A model generated the notes under the pieces. That model did no database searches, was not told where the DNA came from, and worked only from the letters and a program-made list of their open reading frames with translations. Shown here piece after piece: positions 25,249 to 36,300 of a stretch of DNA of 64,000 bases. Position 1 is the stretch's first letter; each line of letters begins with the position of its first letter. The stretch comes from Tubulanus polymorphus (Eukaryota > Nemertea > Palaeonemertea > Tubulaniformes > Tubulanidae): positions 8,492,278 to 8,556,277 of the forward strand of contig NC_134030.1 of NCBI RefSeq assembly GCF_964204645.1, in the 5' to 3' direction. Both the position numbers and the translations under genes were made by a program.

Positions 25249-26113
25249 AAAGAAGTTATTTTTGAACTGTTAACTTCACACGCATTCATCTACAATATGA
25301 CCCGTTTTGATTTCTATCGTTCTTCGTTATAACAGCTTATACTGTAAAGCCATGAGAAGCCATATCTGACAGATAAAGAATCTACCAGCTTTGAATAAAA
25401 CAGCACCGTACCGTGTAAAATCTGTTAGGAGCGTCCTCGTGGAACCTCTAATCACTGAGTAAAAACAATTTATGGCAATAATATAAATAATTTTGGTATT
25501 AGATATTGAGGGGAGGGGGGTAAATCTCGGCAAATCTCGTCATTTCGTGGGAATTAAGATGATAATTAGAATCATGAATACCGGTAAGCTGACTATCGGA
25601 ATAAATTGGCTGAATTTTCGCATCGTCTATCAAAACCGGGATAAACTATTGCAGGAAGTTACAACATTTGACAACTCTGCTCATAAACACAGCTTGTTAT
25701 GATTAGTTCTGGCTTGTGACGTAAGTAATAGGTGAGAGGCGTCAACATTTCGTCAGAAAATGCGTGTGAGGAGCGCTGAGCAGCATCATGCCGGTGGAAG
25801 TCCTTGCATTTCCGCAGCCATCGTTTAAGGTAGGTAAAGCACCGTACAAAAAGAGCACATGTTTAAAGGTTTTCCCAATATACCTTGCCTTTTCAAGCAC
25901 TCGAAAATATTAAGAAATATCGATTGCATGGAACAGATTTTCTAATCAGGGTTATGCGGGTCTTGCCGTCCATGTTGCCGCAAGGTTTTCAGCATAGTTC
26001 GTGATCTATATGTTTTATAAATTCATTGTCGATCTTTAATTAGCATTTCAGATTTCCAATTTAACTGCTCGTGAAAAATATATACAACACCTTTTCGACA
26101 ACTTATCTATAAA

Positions 26114-27028
26114 ATGCTGAATGAAACGAACAGCAAATTCAACTGGAATATAAACGTGTTCTACCCGTGTCGAGATGTTATGCTATTCGTGGTCATATTC
26201 GTCGGTAATTGCTTAGTACTAGTGTCAATTGCCAAAAACAAGCAGCTGCAGATTCAAACTAATTTCATGCTTGGTAGCTTATCGTGTGCTGACATTCTAG
26301 TCGGCTTCTGTTCACTGTTAAACTTCTTCAAATGGATGTACTTTCGAGAGAAGTTCGCGAATTCTAATATCTATATTGCGCTTATGGTACTGTATATGAC
26401 TTCGATGATGTCATCCGTGTTCCATTTGTTGTCTATTTCCGTTGATCGTTACGCGTGTGCGAAATGGCCTTTAATCTATCGCGTCAAACGGTCGGCCTTG
26501 CATTCCGTCATTCTTCTAACCGCAGCTTGGTTATTAGGAATAGCCTCGGCGTTACCGGCCATTTTCTTCAATAACCTACCGATAATGTCCTCGCTGGAAT
26601 ATGCGTTCAACCAAACGCATTTGATGTCGTGTGGTATCGTGGTATTGATTTGTGAATTCTTCATCATAGTTTTCTACGCTCTTGTCTGGTGGACGAACCG
26701 AACTAATTCTCGTCGAATAATGGATGTCGCCGTCTGCACGGTGGAATATATGAGACGGTGTAAAGAACTAAAAACCACGAAATTACTGCTGATAGTATCG
26801 ATAGTATTCATCGTCTGCTGGACGCCGATGCTTATAAGTGCAATTATGATCAAATTCACCAGTCGTAAATTCGAGGATTCATTTTATCGTGCTCGCAGTA
26901 TTTTCATAATGATGGCGGCAGCTAATTCGTTTATGAATCCAATCTTATATTGCCTAATAAATTCTGCATTTAGGGCGGGGTTTAGGCGTATTTTCCGGTT
27001 ACGTATATGCATTAGCACTGTCGAATAA
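26114..27028 (+). CDS. GPCR-D: single-exon class A GPCR, unrelated to A-C
   Basis: Intact 304-aa receptor. The N-terminal NET is a glycosylation sequon. TM1 FVGNCLVL (N1.50), TM2 SCADILV (D2.50), TM3 end VDRYACAKWPL (true DRY), TM6 CWTPML (CWxP), TM7 NPILYC (NPxxY). No Cys is seen at the start of TM3, and the second extracellular loop is short. Short loops and loss of the TM3 Cys recall the melanocortin/adenosine/lysolipid side of class A, but the ligand cannot be named. An in-frame stop (26072-26074) upstream supports the chosen ATG. Confidence 0.88.
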   Translation: MLNETNSKFNWNINVFYPCRDVMLFVVIFVGNCLVLVSIAKNKQLQIQTNFMLGSLSCADILVGFCSLLNFFKWMYFREKFANSNIYIALMVLYMTSMMSSVFHLLSISVDRYACAKWPLIYRVKRSALHSVILLTAAWLLGIASALPAIFFNNLPIMSSLEYAFNQTHLMSCGIVVLICEFFIIVFYALVWWTNRTNSRRIMDVAVCTVEYMRRCKELKTTKLLLIVSIVFIVCWTPMLISAIMIKFTSRKFEDSFYRARSIFIMMAAANSFMNPILYCLINSAFRAGFRRIFRLRICISTVE

Positions 27029-27086
27029 TGATATATCAACGCATATCACAGTCTATGACGTGTTAATCTAAATTGTCCATTTCTGT

Positions 27087-27092
27087 AATAAA
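27087..27092 (+). terminator. Poly(A) signal after GPCR-D (AATAAA)
   Basis: AATAAA about 60 bases after the stop codon; short 3' UTR. Confidence 0.5.
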
Positions 27093-28534
27093 TATTCACT
27101 GAAAAGAAAATATCACTTGTATCTTCTAATTTCAACATTTTTCTGAATGACTTGGAGGTGTTTTCTAGATAATCACTTTTGATAGCAATCCTAATTGATT
27201 TCTTAAGTGGAAGTCTGATTGGGGTGTTCCGCCCATGCATTGGGGGTAATACGGACACCAATGAGAGTTCATTGACATTTTGGTCGGAAGAATTTGATAG
27301 CATGTGCGTCAAATAAAACCTTTTGTAGATAACGGAAAGTGTCATTTATTTGTTGCAACCTTATGATATCCGGTAAAATACGACGATGAATTGCCTACAG
27401 AACTCAAAGCCATTAGCCGAGGAAAAGGCCATCAATCTTAATGAGTCATGTGATACCGGAGACAATGGCTAGCCATAAAAGATATTTCTGTCTCTTGGTT
27501 AACACTACTTAATAGGTTGCGACTATGTTCTATAACATCAACTCTTTATGATCCATAAATCATAATCAAATCATATATCAGTATTTCAGAATCTGTATTC
27601 AGTTACTGCATTCTCGATTTTCTCGGGCCATAAGAACACGAGACCAGATCGAGGTCGCATATCTTTTTTTTTCTTCTTTTTCATGGCCCGAATCAATCGC
27701 CATACTTTAGTAGCCACAATAGCACTTTGCAACGTCTTAAATTACGGTTTTGGATTTAGATTTAGGGTCGGTGGGTGACCTCGGGTGCGGTACACGGAGA
27801 GGGGTAAAACGTAGGGGCTCAGTGTGATGTCGTGTTCGTCAACCACAGGGGCTCGTATTTGAGCTACAGTTCATCCCAAACTTCAAATACGAGGGTCTGT
27901 CGTTGAAACTAAATTGGGAAAGGCGGGACCCGGCCTGACTATGCTTTGTTGCCGATGCCGATTTTCAGAGTTTTGTATCCAGTATGAAATTAATTGAATT
28001 TTCTTACTTGGGACGAAATTCTATGGCATTTGTTATATCTGATGAATCGTTGTATACTAGTTCGAACGAGGTTCCACTCTTATCAGTTTACTGCCCGTCG
28101 CCCAAACTCCCCCCCCCGTCGCGTGCCTAGGCAATTATTCGCTTGGAATAAAAATATTTTAATGAAAATTCGTGATACCATTCATAGATACAAAGCGAGA
28201 AGCAAGCGCGCGGAACCGCAAGCAGTTTGTCGGGCTTCTAACTAACATTATGTACGACAATCCAAACATTGTGTACTTTCACGTCACGCGCCGCCACAGT
28301 GTTGTCATCACCGAAAGTACACGTCAAAAAACACCACAATGCTGCAAAATAGATCAACACCACAAACCGAAAGTTTCCGCTGATATTTATTTATGAGTAA
28401 GCCTGTTTGTTTCAATGTTGTCACAGGGGCACGCATTTGAATTTTGGGGGTAAACTGTAGCTTAGGATCATCCAGAACCCTGGCTTTACGCTACTATTAG
28501 TAACTTCTTACTCGTTCGTCTACATACAGGCTGA
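27093..28534. other. Gene-poor stretch
   Basis: No ORF here resembles a protein family and no splice-consistent exon chain was found. It includes a G/C-rich patch at 27,760-28,130 with a poly-C run. Probably decayed repeat DNA. Confidence 0.5.
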
Positions 28535-28700
28535 GGCCGTTTGGCTATGGGCTTGGACTGGTTGTTGATAATCTCGCGAGAATGGCGCTAAATATGAACT
28601 GCGAATAAATTCAAAATATCACGGAAATACCTTGTGTTTATATTGTTTGCTTATCCGCTATAAAGTTCCGATAAGAAATGTGGTCATGAACAGCTGTGAA
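28535..28700. mobile_element. Partial copy of the hAT-like foldback arm
   Basis: Closely matches the left arm of the element at 28733-29509 (GGGCTTGG, ATAATCTCGCGAGAATGGCG, then AAATATCACGGAAATACC), in the same direction, but with a different end. It looks like an older fragment or solo arm beside the complete element. Confidence 0.6.
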
Positions 28701-28732
28701 TAAATTCTAGGCCTAATTAGTAGGGAGACACA

Positions 28733-29509
28733 CACAGGGGTTTGGCGATGGGCTTGGATTTTATTTCCGGGTTTTTGATGATCTCGCGAGAATGGCGCTA
28801 CATATGAACTGCGAATAAATTCAAAATATCACGGAAATACCTTGTGTTTATATCGTTGATTTATCCGCTATAAAATTTCGACAAACAATTGGTCGTTAAG
28901 AATCATTATCAGACGGTCGACACGCTACTATATATAATAACAAGGGATGAAACGCCTTCAGAGTTGTGCCAGCCAGAAAGTTGGGACAGTCACGTGACAT
29001 TCTGATGATGTCATCACATTTAAAACTTTAACATGAAAAGTTAACATATTCACAGACCGATATCAATTGTCAGATTATGATTCATATGAAATTAATAACT
29101 AATAAAGAATAAATTATGATCAAATATATAATTCATAGAAAAAAATGCATTTGAATGTAAGTTATTCTCAAATATTTTTCGTATCATAGTTTCCATCTTA
29201 GATGCTTCGGGTTTGCATTCAGTCAAATAAGAAGCGCGACTGTCACGTGACTGTCCCAACTTTCTGGCTGGCACGAATTGAACTGCGTTTCATCCCTTGT
29301 GATTTTATATAGTAAAGCGTGACGACTGTCTGATGATGATCCTTAACGACAAATTGTTTATCGGAACTTTATAGCGGATAAATAAACAGTATAAACACAA
29401 GGTATTTCTATGATATTTTGAATTTATTTGCAGTTCATATTTAGCGCCATTCTCACGAGATTATCAACAACCCGGAAATAAAATCCAAGCCCATCGCCAA
29501 ACCCCTGTG
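28733..29509. mobile_element. hAT-like non-autonomous foldback element with 8-bp target duplications
   Basis: 777 bp. The ends CACAGGGGTTTGGCGATGGG and its reverse complement belong to inverted arms of about 265 bp each (28733-29000 and 29240-29509). The flanks GAGACACA at 28725-28732 and 29510-29517 are a perfect 8-bp repeat, the hallmark target duplication of the hAT superfamily. CAGGGG at or near the tip also fits hAT. The inner ~240 bp is AT-rich with no transposase, so it depends on an element elsewhere. Confidence 0.85.
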
Positions 29510-29711
29510 GAGACACACACACACAGTTAGGGTTCTCCAAATCATGTAGGGTGAAAACAGTTTACAAGAGAATAATAAATGATATGGAGAACTTACAACA
29601 CAAAACGGAACAGGGGACTAAATAACTACATATACTTGAAGATACAAACAGTTAGCGTTCAAGACGAGGTATTCAGATTCAGTTACTAATCTAGTATCTC
29701 GGAACAATGCC

Positions 29712-29736
29712 CCAGGCGCCTTAATTTGGCGCCTGG
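29712..29736. repeat. G/C-rich hairpin CCAGGCGCC-loop-GGCGCCTGG
   Basis: Nine-base perfect stem with a 7-base AT loop in AT-rich surroundings. It lies upstream of a LINE fragment; function unknown. Confidence 0.5.
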
Positions 29737-29961
29737 CAAATATTTTAATTTGGAATATTTTATATTCAAGCTAGTGTAAATTTAACTGTTCAATGAACTC
29801 TTTTTAACTTGGGATGTAGCCTATTTGAACTTTGCGATAACTTTTAGTATTAATTTAGTATTAATGAACTGTTTAATTTGTAGTATTTTTTATTTCAATT
29901 GTACGATGATATTCTTTTGCTAAAGCATATAGTAGAATATGAATAAATTGGATATATTAAT

Positions 29962-30237
29962 ATGAATAAATTCACCTTAAGATTGTATCTACTTGCACAC
30001 TCGAAGACAAAAGGTGGGGTATTTTTATCTACTTTGAAGAATTTGGGATTTTTACCGCATACCATCAGGAGAGACTGGGCATTTCTATTTTTCAGCTTGT
30101 CTTCCTACGGTGGCAGAGCGTTCTCCACATACGCTCCCAGACTGTGGAATAACCTTCTCGTGGACATATCATCTTTGTCTTGTGATTCATTCAAGCAGAC
30201 ACTCAAAATAGTACTATTCCGTGCTAGCTACTTATAG
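29962..30237 (+). pseudogene. LINE (non-LTR retrotransposon) ORF2 C-terminal tail
   Basis: The end of this 91-codon frame contains YGGRAFSTYAPRLWNNL followed by a DSFKQTLK-like segment and a stop. This is the typical C-terminal signature after the reverse transcriptase in many animal LINEs. The reverse transcriptase itself is absent, so it is a 5'-truncated relic. It ends only about 100 bp before the convertase start codon. Confidence 0.7.
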
Positions 30238-30343
30238 TTTCTTTTCTAGAGGAGCGCGTTTGAACTTTTTTACATAAATGACAATTTTTTATCATTATTA
30301 TAGTTTTTTATATTGTAGTTCGGGAAGGTTTACGTAAGATGGT

Positions 30344-33300
30344 ATGGCAGATTTGGGCGCATTTGGACTCGCGTTTCTCGCATTGGTGATACACGATGTA
30401 GCTCCGTTTGTAATCTCGTCGCATAATCATAGCAAGCATTTGATATCGGCCGGAGATCGCGAGGGCGACGAACGTTTGAGTTGGGGTGTACAAATTGTCA
30501 ACCACGAACGATTCACCGACAGCGGCGCCGCCGTAGCAGCGAAGATAGCCGAGAATTTGGATTTGAAATTTCGCGGAAAAATTGCCGATCTGCCCGGGGT
30601 GTTTCGTTTATCGCATCGGTCTCATACTGACGAAAAACAAACGGGCTTTTCAGCGGGAAGTTTACCGGATTTCGTCGAGTTACGAGATTCGATACAAGAT
30701 CGGTTTCAGAGCGATGACAACGTAGAATGGTTCACGCAGTTTATTTGGCTGAAACGAGTCGGTCGAACGTTGCCAGCTGCCGTACGCTTCAACGATCCGC
30801 AATTCAAGAATCAGTGGCATCTCGTAAGTGTCACGCTTAAGAGACGGTTCTCATAGTTGAGAACGAACGAGAACATTTTGGTTCCGAGGAAAAAAGTGTT
30901 CTCTAAGGGAGGTGTTGATTTGTGGAGCGAATTCACTAAGAGATGTTTTGATTTATCTTTGAAATGCTAAAGATGTTGATTAGACATTAAAATGATTTCA
31001 TTGCCGGCCAATAAATTCATTAATTTGGCCTATAGAGTAAATCTTAAAAGCATAATCGTCTTTCCTTCGTTATGCACATTTGCTAGTTTGATTAATCAAT
31101 GATGTGCCCTCGCTTCAATGTAGTACGTACCGATATATATGACATGTATGTAATGTTATAGATTACTGTATACCGTTGATTGTCAAAATTGAGCCAGTTG
31201 AATACCACTTTCAAACTTTTGGTTTTGTTGGTAACAGGTAATAATCCTCGGGGTAAATGTTCCCCTTCTAGATTTAAAAAGTTTCAAGTTCGGTGTGGTG
31301 TTGGTCACAATATTCACCTCGGATAATCTATGACTTTTATTAGCACGCTACACACATCAAAAATGATATTATTGTAGTGTTGAAAATGGAGAAATATAGT
31401 TTAAGACTAATAATAAAATATCTACGGATATTTGTATTCATTGATATTGTTGTAAAAAGCGTTATCCAGTTATTATCAGAATTTTACACTAGTTTGATAG
31501 AATTTGAAGGCATTTTTACCTATGGGGATATTTACCGGGTGAGATTATTACCTACAATGCGTTTTGTTTTGTGGTTTGAGCCTATGGCGACACATTTGCA
31601 TATGAATATTGCAAGTGACATGTGTTAGAAACAGCATCACAACACTTGCCATACAAACAGAAATTTGATACGTAAGCTGAGTGTCAGCAAAACAATACAT
31701 AGGTTTTCCCTGCTGTCAGCGAAAGAAAGTAACCGGTATGGTAATTATTGTGACTGTCAAACTATGCTAGCGTGATATGGTATCTGTTTACCCGCATTGA
31801 CTGTCTAAATATCACAAGCGTAATACAGGGTTTCTGTTTACACGCATTGAAGCAATATTATCGGCATCAATAGAAAATCTTACACCACGTCTACATTTAG
31901 TGAGAAAAGACTAGGAATAAGAATTAATATTTGCTGACCTTTGGCTTTATAAAAGCTATAACAGCAGCTATTGTTTGATAACAGCTCTTCGCTGAAGGCT
32001 ACTTCCCCCTCGGAACGGTGTTTATATTGCTTCATTGACAAAATTATTTGATCATAAATAGTCTAGCCGTGATTTGCTGAAGAAACTGAAACCTTATGAA
32101 AAACAACTGATTTGTCGTAAGCCAATTATAAATGCTATTTCAGTACAATGGTAAAAATCGTAGATATGATATCAATGTGACTGGTGTATGGATGACGTAC
32201 AACATTACAGGGCGTGGAGTCACTGTCTGTATTGTGGACGATGGTAAGGTCCTTTATTTATAGCTTGCCCTATCAGGTTTTAGATCAGTCCGCAAAAAAT
32301 GTTTTTGTTTTTCTCCGCTCGAATAAAAGATCATAAGGAGAATAGATATCTATGGCTGACATTTTCGTTTAGAATTTCAATCAACTTAATGATTGTCCGA
32401 TTGATTTACTATGACAAGGACAGTTCTCTGCTTTTATATTCTTACATTTGATCTCAAATTCTCTGCGCAATTTCATTTTCAATCTTATTTTGAGTCACTT
32501 TATTCATACAAAGTGGTCGGTGGTAGAGGGTGGGCTGGCCCTTTCACGGAAAATCGCAGAGTCTTGCAGACTGGTCATGTGCGGGTAGTACAATACAGCA
32601 CGCTTCAAACTGTTGACAGGCTACTTCATGACTGGACATCAACTGACTGTCTATGTTTTTGGGGATTTTTTAGGTGTAGAATGGAGGAACCCGGATCTGG
32701 TGTCAAGATACGAGCCCGATGGGAGTTGGGATTTGAATGACGATGATCCTGATCCATCACCTCACCCCGCAAAAAGTAAGTAGTAAAGTTACTGGGTAGT
32801 CGAGCTAAAATAACTTTTGCTGTAAGTGTTTTATTAGTTGATTGATGGGTTTGTTAGTTGATTGATTTATCATTGATTGGTTTGTTAGTTGATTGATTTA
32901 TCATCGATTGATTGGTTTGTTAGTTGATTGATTTATCATCGATTGGTTTCATATTTTATTGATTGGTTTGATAGTTGATTGATTTTATGATTGATGGTAT
33001 TGTCAGTACATTGTCACTGATTGATGATGGCTTCATTAGGTTTGTTAAGCATTAGGGACTTATCGATTGATTGGATTAATTCATTGGAGCTATCATTGAT
33101 GAATAGGTTTGTCATTCGATTGGCCGATAATCCATTTGCGTAGTATTCAATATTTTAAAGCACATTGGTTTCCAGATCAGAATTCACACGGAACAAGGTG
33201 CGCTGGTGAAATAGTCGCTGCCCCCAATAATAACTTCTGCGGTGTGGGCGTGGCATATGACGCGCGGATGTCTGCCTTGCGCATGATTGATGGCCGCATT

Positions 33301-36300
33301 TCTGATTACTTGGAAGCCGAAGGTTTCCTGTTTAAACTCGATATTAATGACATTTCCAGCAATAGGTATCAATATATTCCTACATCCATACCCAAAAACT
33401 TACCTTCGTCGTCAATCATAGGCAGAAAGCTGTTTCTATGAGCAATATTCACTTCGGTAGACCTAGTAATTTGGTGCGTGGTAGACTCTAGTAAATGCCT
33501 CATACACCTTGCACCTTTTGCCTGTAACCATTCTTAAAAAGAACATACCCAGTTATAAAATGGTCGATGGTCGTCACGGTAATTTGATCGTTGATTGGTC
33601 ATCTTTAGCACAAAAAATGCTATTTACAGCAATACCGGAGAACAAATATTCTCTTTAAGATATCGCTGTTAGTTCATCAGAATTGTAATTTGGATAACTG
33701 GTATATGATATTATTGAAGCTGTTTCTCAATTCGACAACTTTGAAATCAACAAAGTGCTTATCATCAGTTGAAACCAAAATAGCTTTATTCCTGACAATT
33801 GTGAATGATGGGTGTAGCTAATATCTTTTCATTTATGTCCGGTGTATTTTTAGAAACCAATCAACACGGTACCCGGTGTGCTGGGGAGGTGGTAGCCACG
33901 GCCAACAATTCATTCTGCGGTGTTGGTGTCGCTTACGAAGCGAAAGTTTCGGGAATTCGATTGTTAGATGGGCCAATCACGGACAGCCTCGAGGCCGAGG
34001 CATTTTACCATAAACTAGATATAAATTTCATTGAAAATCTGAGGTAAAATTTTAGTAGGGATTTATTGAAATGTGGGAAGAAAAAGCGAATGATGGATTT
34101 GAATTCGAAATTATTAGTCTACCATGGTTTTTGCATCAGGCCTATATATGTGATTGTTTTTAGCTGGGGTCCAAGCGATGATGGAAAGACAATAGACGCT
34201 CCACATGTTCTAGCTCAGGTACGTGTCAATAGTACCATTCACTCAAACATTACAAGGCTACACACGCGTGTATACCATCTATAATGGTCTGTATCCTAAA
34301 TATAAATTATCATTATCCTCCCGTATCGATTCAGAAAGCACTGCAAAGAGGAGTAACGCTTGGTCGCGGCGGGTATGGTACTGTTTACGTCATACCAGGT
34401 GGTAATGGAGGAATGCATAAAGACAATTGTAACTACGATGGCTACGCTAATTCCATATATACTGTCACCATCAGTACGTACAACATATTAGCAAATCTCA
34501 TGCTGATATCAATCTGCTACCTGCATAGCTAGACTGTTATTCACTTTCAAATGACATTGCCTTGGGTCCAGACAAGAGACCTGATTAAGTCTTGATGACA
34601 ATTTTTTGTAAAGATGGCAAAGTACAGACCGCAGATTGATATCCATATCAAACATTTAAAGGCCTGTTGCTACTTTGATATTATAAATAAAATGGTTCAT
34701 TCAAACCCGACAGATGCAGTTGATGAACACGGAAGAACGCCATTTTATGCCGAACTCTGCGCGGCGAGTCTTGCCTCAACTTTCAGCGGTGGAAACAACA
34801 TGTTTTTACGCAGAATCGTAAGTTTGACTCGACTCAATGGACTACTACGATACGCAATCCAGATCTGCTAATTCTATATAGAGAATCCCGCGCTAATATA
34901 ACGAAAGATGCAGTCCGTAAGCCAATAATTTATTCATTCGACGTTTTAACTATAGCCCAATAGTCATCTTAAGGAATACTCAGGGGTCATTCATTTATTA
35001 CATACGCATTAGGGGAGGGGTCAGTGCAATTGCGTACTGTAATGCTTAATGTATATGAAAAAATGGTTGATTTTGCATACAGAGGGGGAGGGGGATTCAA
35101 ATTTTATGCGTACGTAATAAATGAATGATCCATCAGGAATATTTCTGTATTCCTTGAGGTGACTATTAGGTGATAGTCAAAACGTCAAATGATTAGCTTT
35201 AAGGAAAACCTTTCGGACTTTCGTTTCATTTTCCTCTTTCATTATGTTAGCGTGTAATTCTCCATAAACTGCCAATTCTTCATTTATTTTCAAATTGATA
35301 TGATTTTCAGACGACGACGGATTGGGATTTCGATGGGGGAAATGGCTGTACAAACAAGATGTCGGGAACGAGCGCCTCTACGCCGATAGCTGCCGGCATT
35401 ATTGCGTTGATGTTGGAGGCGAAACCCTGTTTGTCGTATCGCGACGTTAAATATATCATTATAATGTCCGCCAAAAAAGTAAGCGGTACACTGAGTATTT
35501 AAGCATATCTGCTGTGCACTGGGTATTTTAGAGGGGAGAGGATGTGCACCACGTCATTAACAAATCAGCCTGGACTTAGACTGGCTTGAATTGAATTCAA
35601 TTATCAATATATTAATTTTCCAGTGATTGATCATTAATATTATATTTCATTTATATAATATCATTAATTGTTGGCAGTATTAAGCAATTATTGTACGTTC
35701 ACCTGTTTTTCAAGGCATTGATAAACTTAAATTAAGTTTTCTTGTTTCAAAACGTTCGCCCAGCGGCTTGGAAGTGGTATAGAGATGACTCGCGTTCATG
35801 TTGTAGGTAGACGATATTGATGGACAGTGGATCACTAACGAAGCCGGCCTCCATCATAACCATTTCATCGGGTTCGGTATCATTGACGCGTTTCGCGCGG
35901 TTTCTGTGACTAAAATCTGGACGCCGGTCCCGATGCAAGTTCGGTATTCTCATCAAACGGTGACAGTCGAGAAAATGCTTCCGAAATATCCGATGGAATA
36001 CGGCGGTACCGTTGTCGGTAAGTTTCAATGAATTTAATCACAAGGTTCATTTCATCTTGAAATCAAATGAATACCGTGTATGTTTTGTAATAAAAAGCAT
36101 TTTGTAGATGGGGATTTGTAGCATAGATTTTAATTTTATTTAAACATTGAATTGAAAAGGATTAACTTAATACAGTAGAACCTTTTTCAGCTTTTTTCAA
36201 TCGCGATTTTCATTTAATTCAGATGCAATATTTGGTCCATTTATCCTGGAACCACGTAAACAATTATTCACAATTCGGATTTTACTTAATTCGAAATAAT

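Larger units (their letters stand above)
22395..25770 (+). repeat. Tandem segmental duplication, copy 2 (dead channel tail + GPCR-C)
   Basis: Second copy of the block at 18519-22394. It ends at the word TGCGTGTGAG (25761-25770), which matches the end of copy 1 (CCGTGTGAG at 22386-22394). Compared with copy 1 it has lost part of the channel tail and gained repeat DNA at about 22,950-23,170 and at 24,614-25,480. Confidence 0.8.

Noticed and set aside
25788-26113. A possible 5' coding exon (MPVEVLAFPQPSFK then GTAGGT) spliced to the DNA before GPCR-D.
   Set aside because: The acceptor at 26051 puts the joined frame out of register with GPCR-D and it stops at once.
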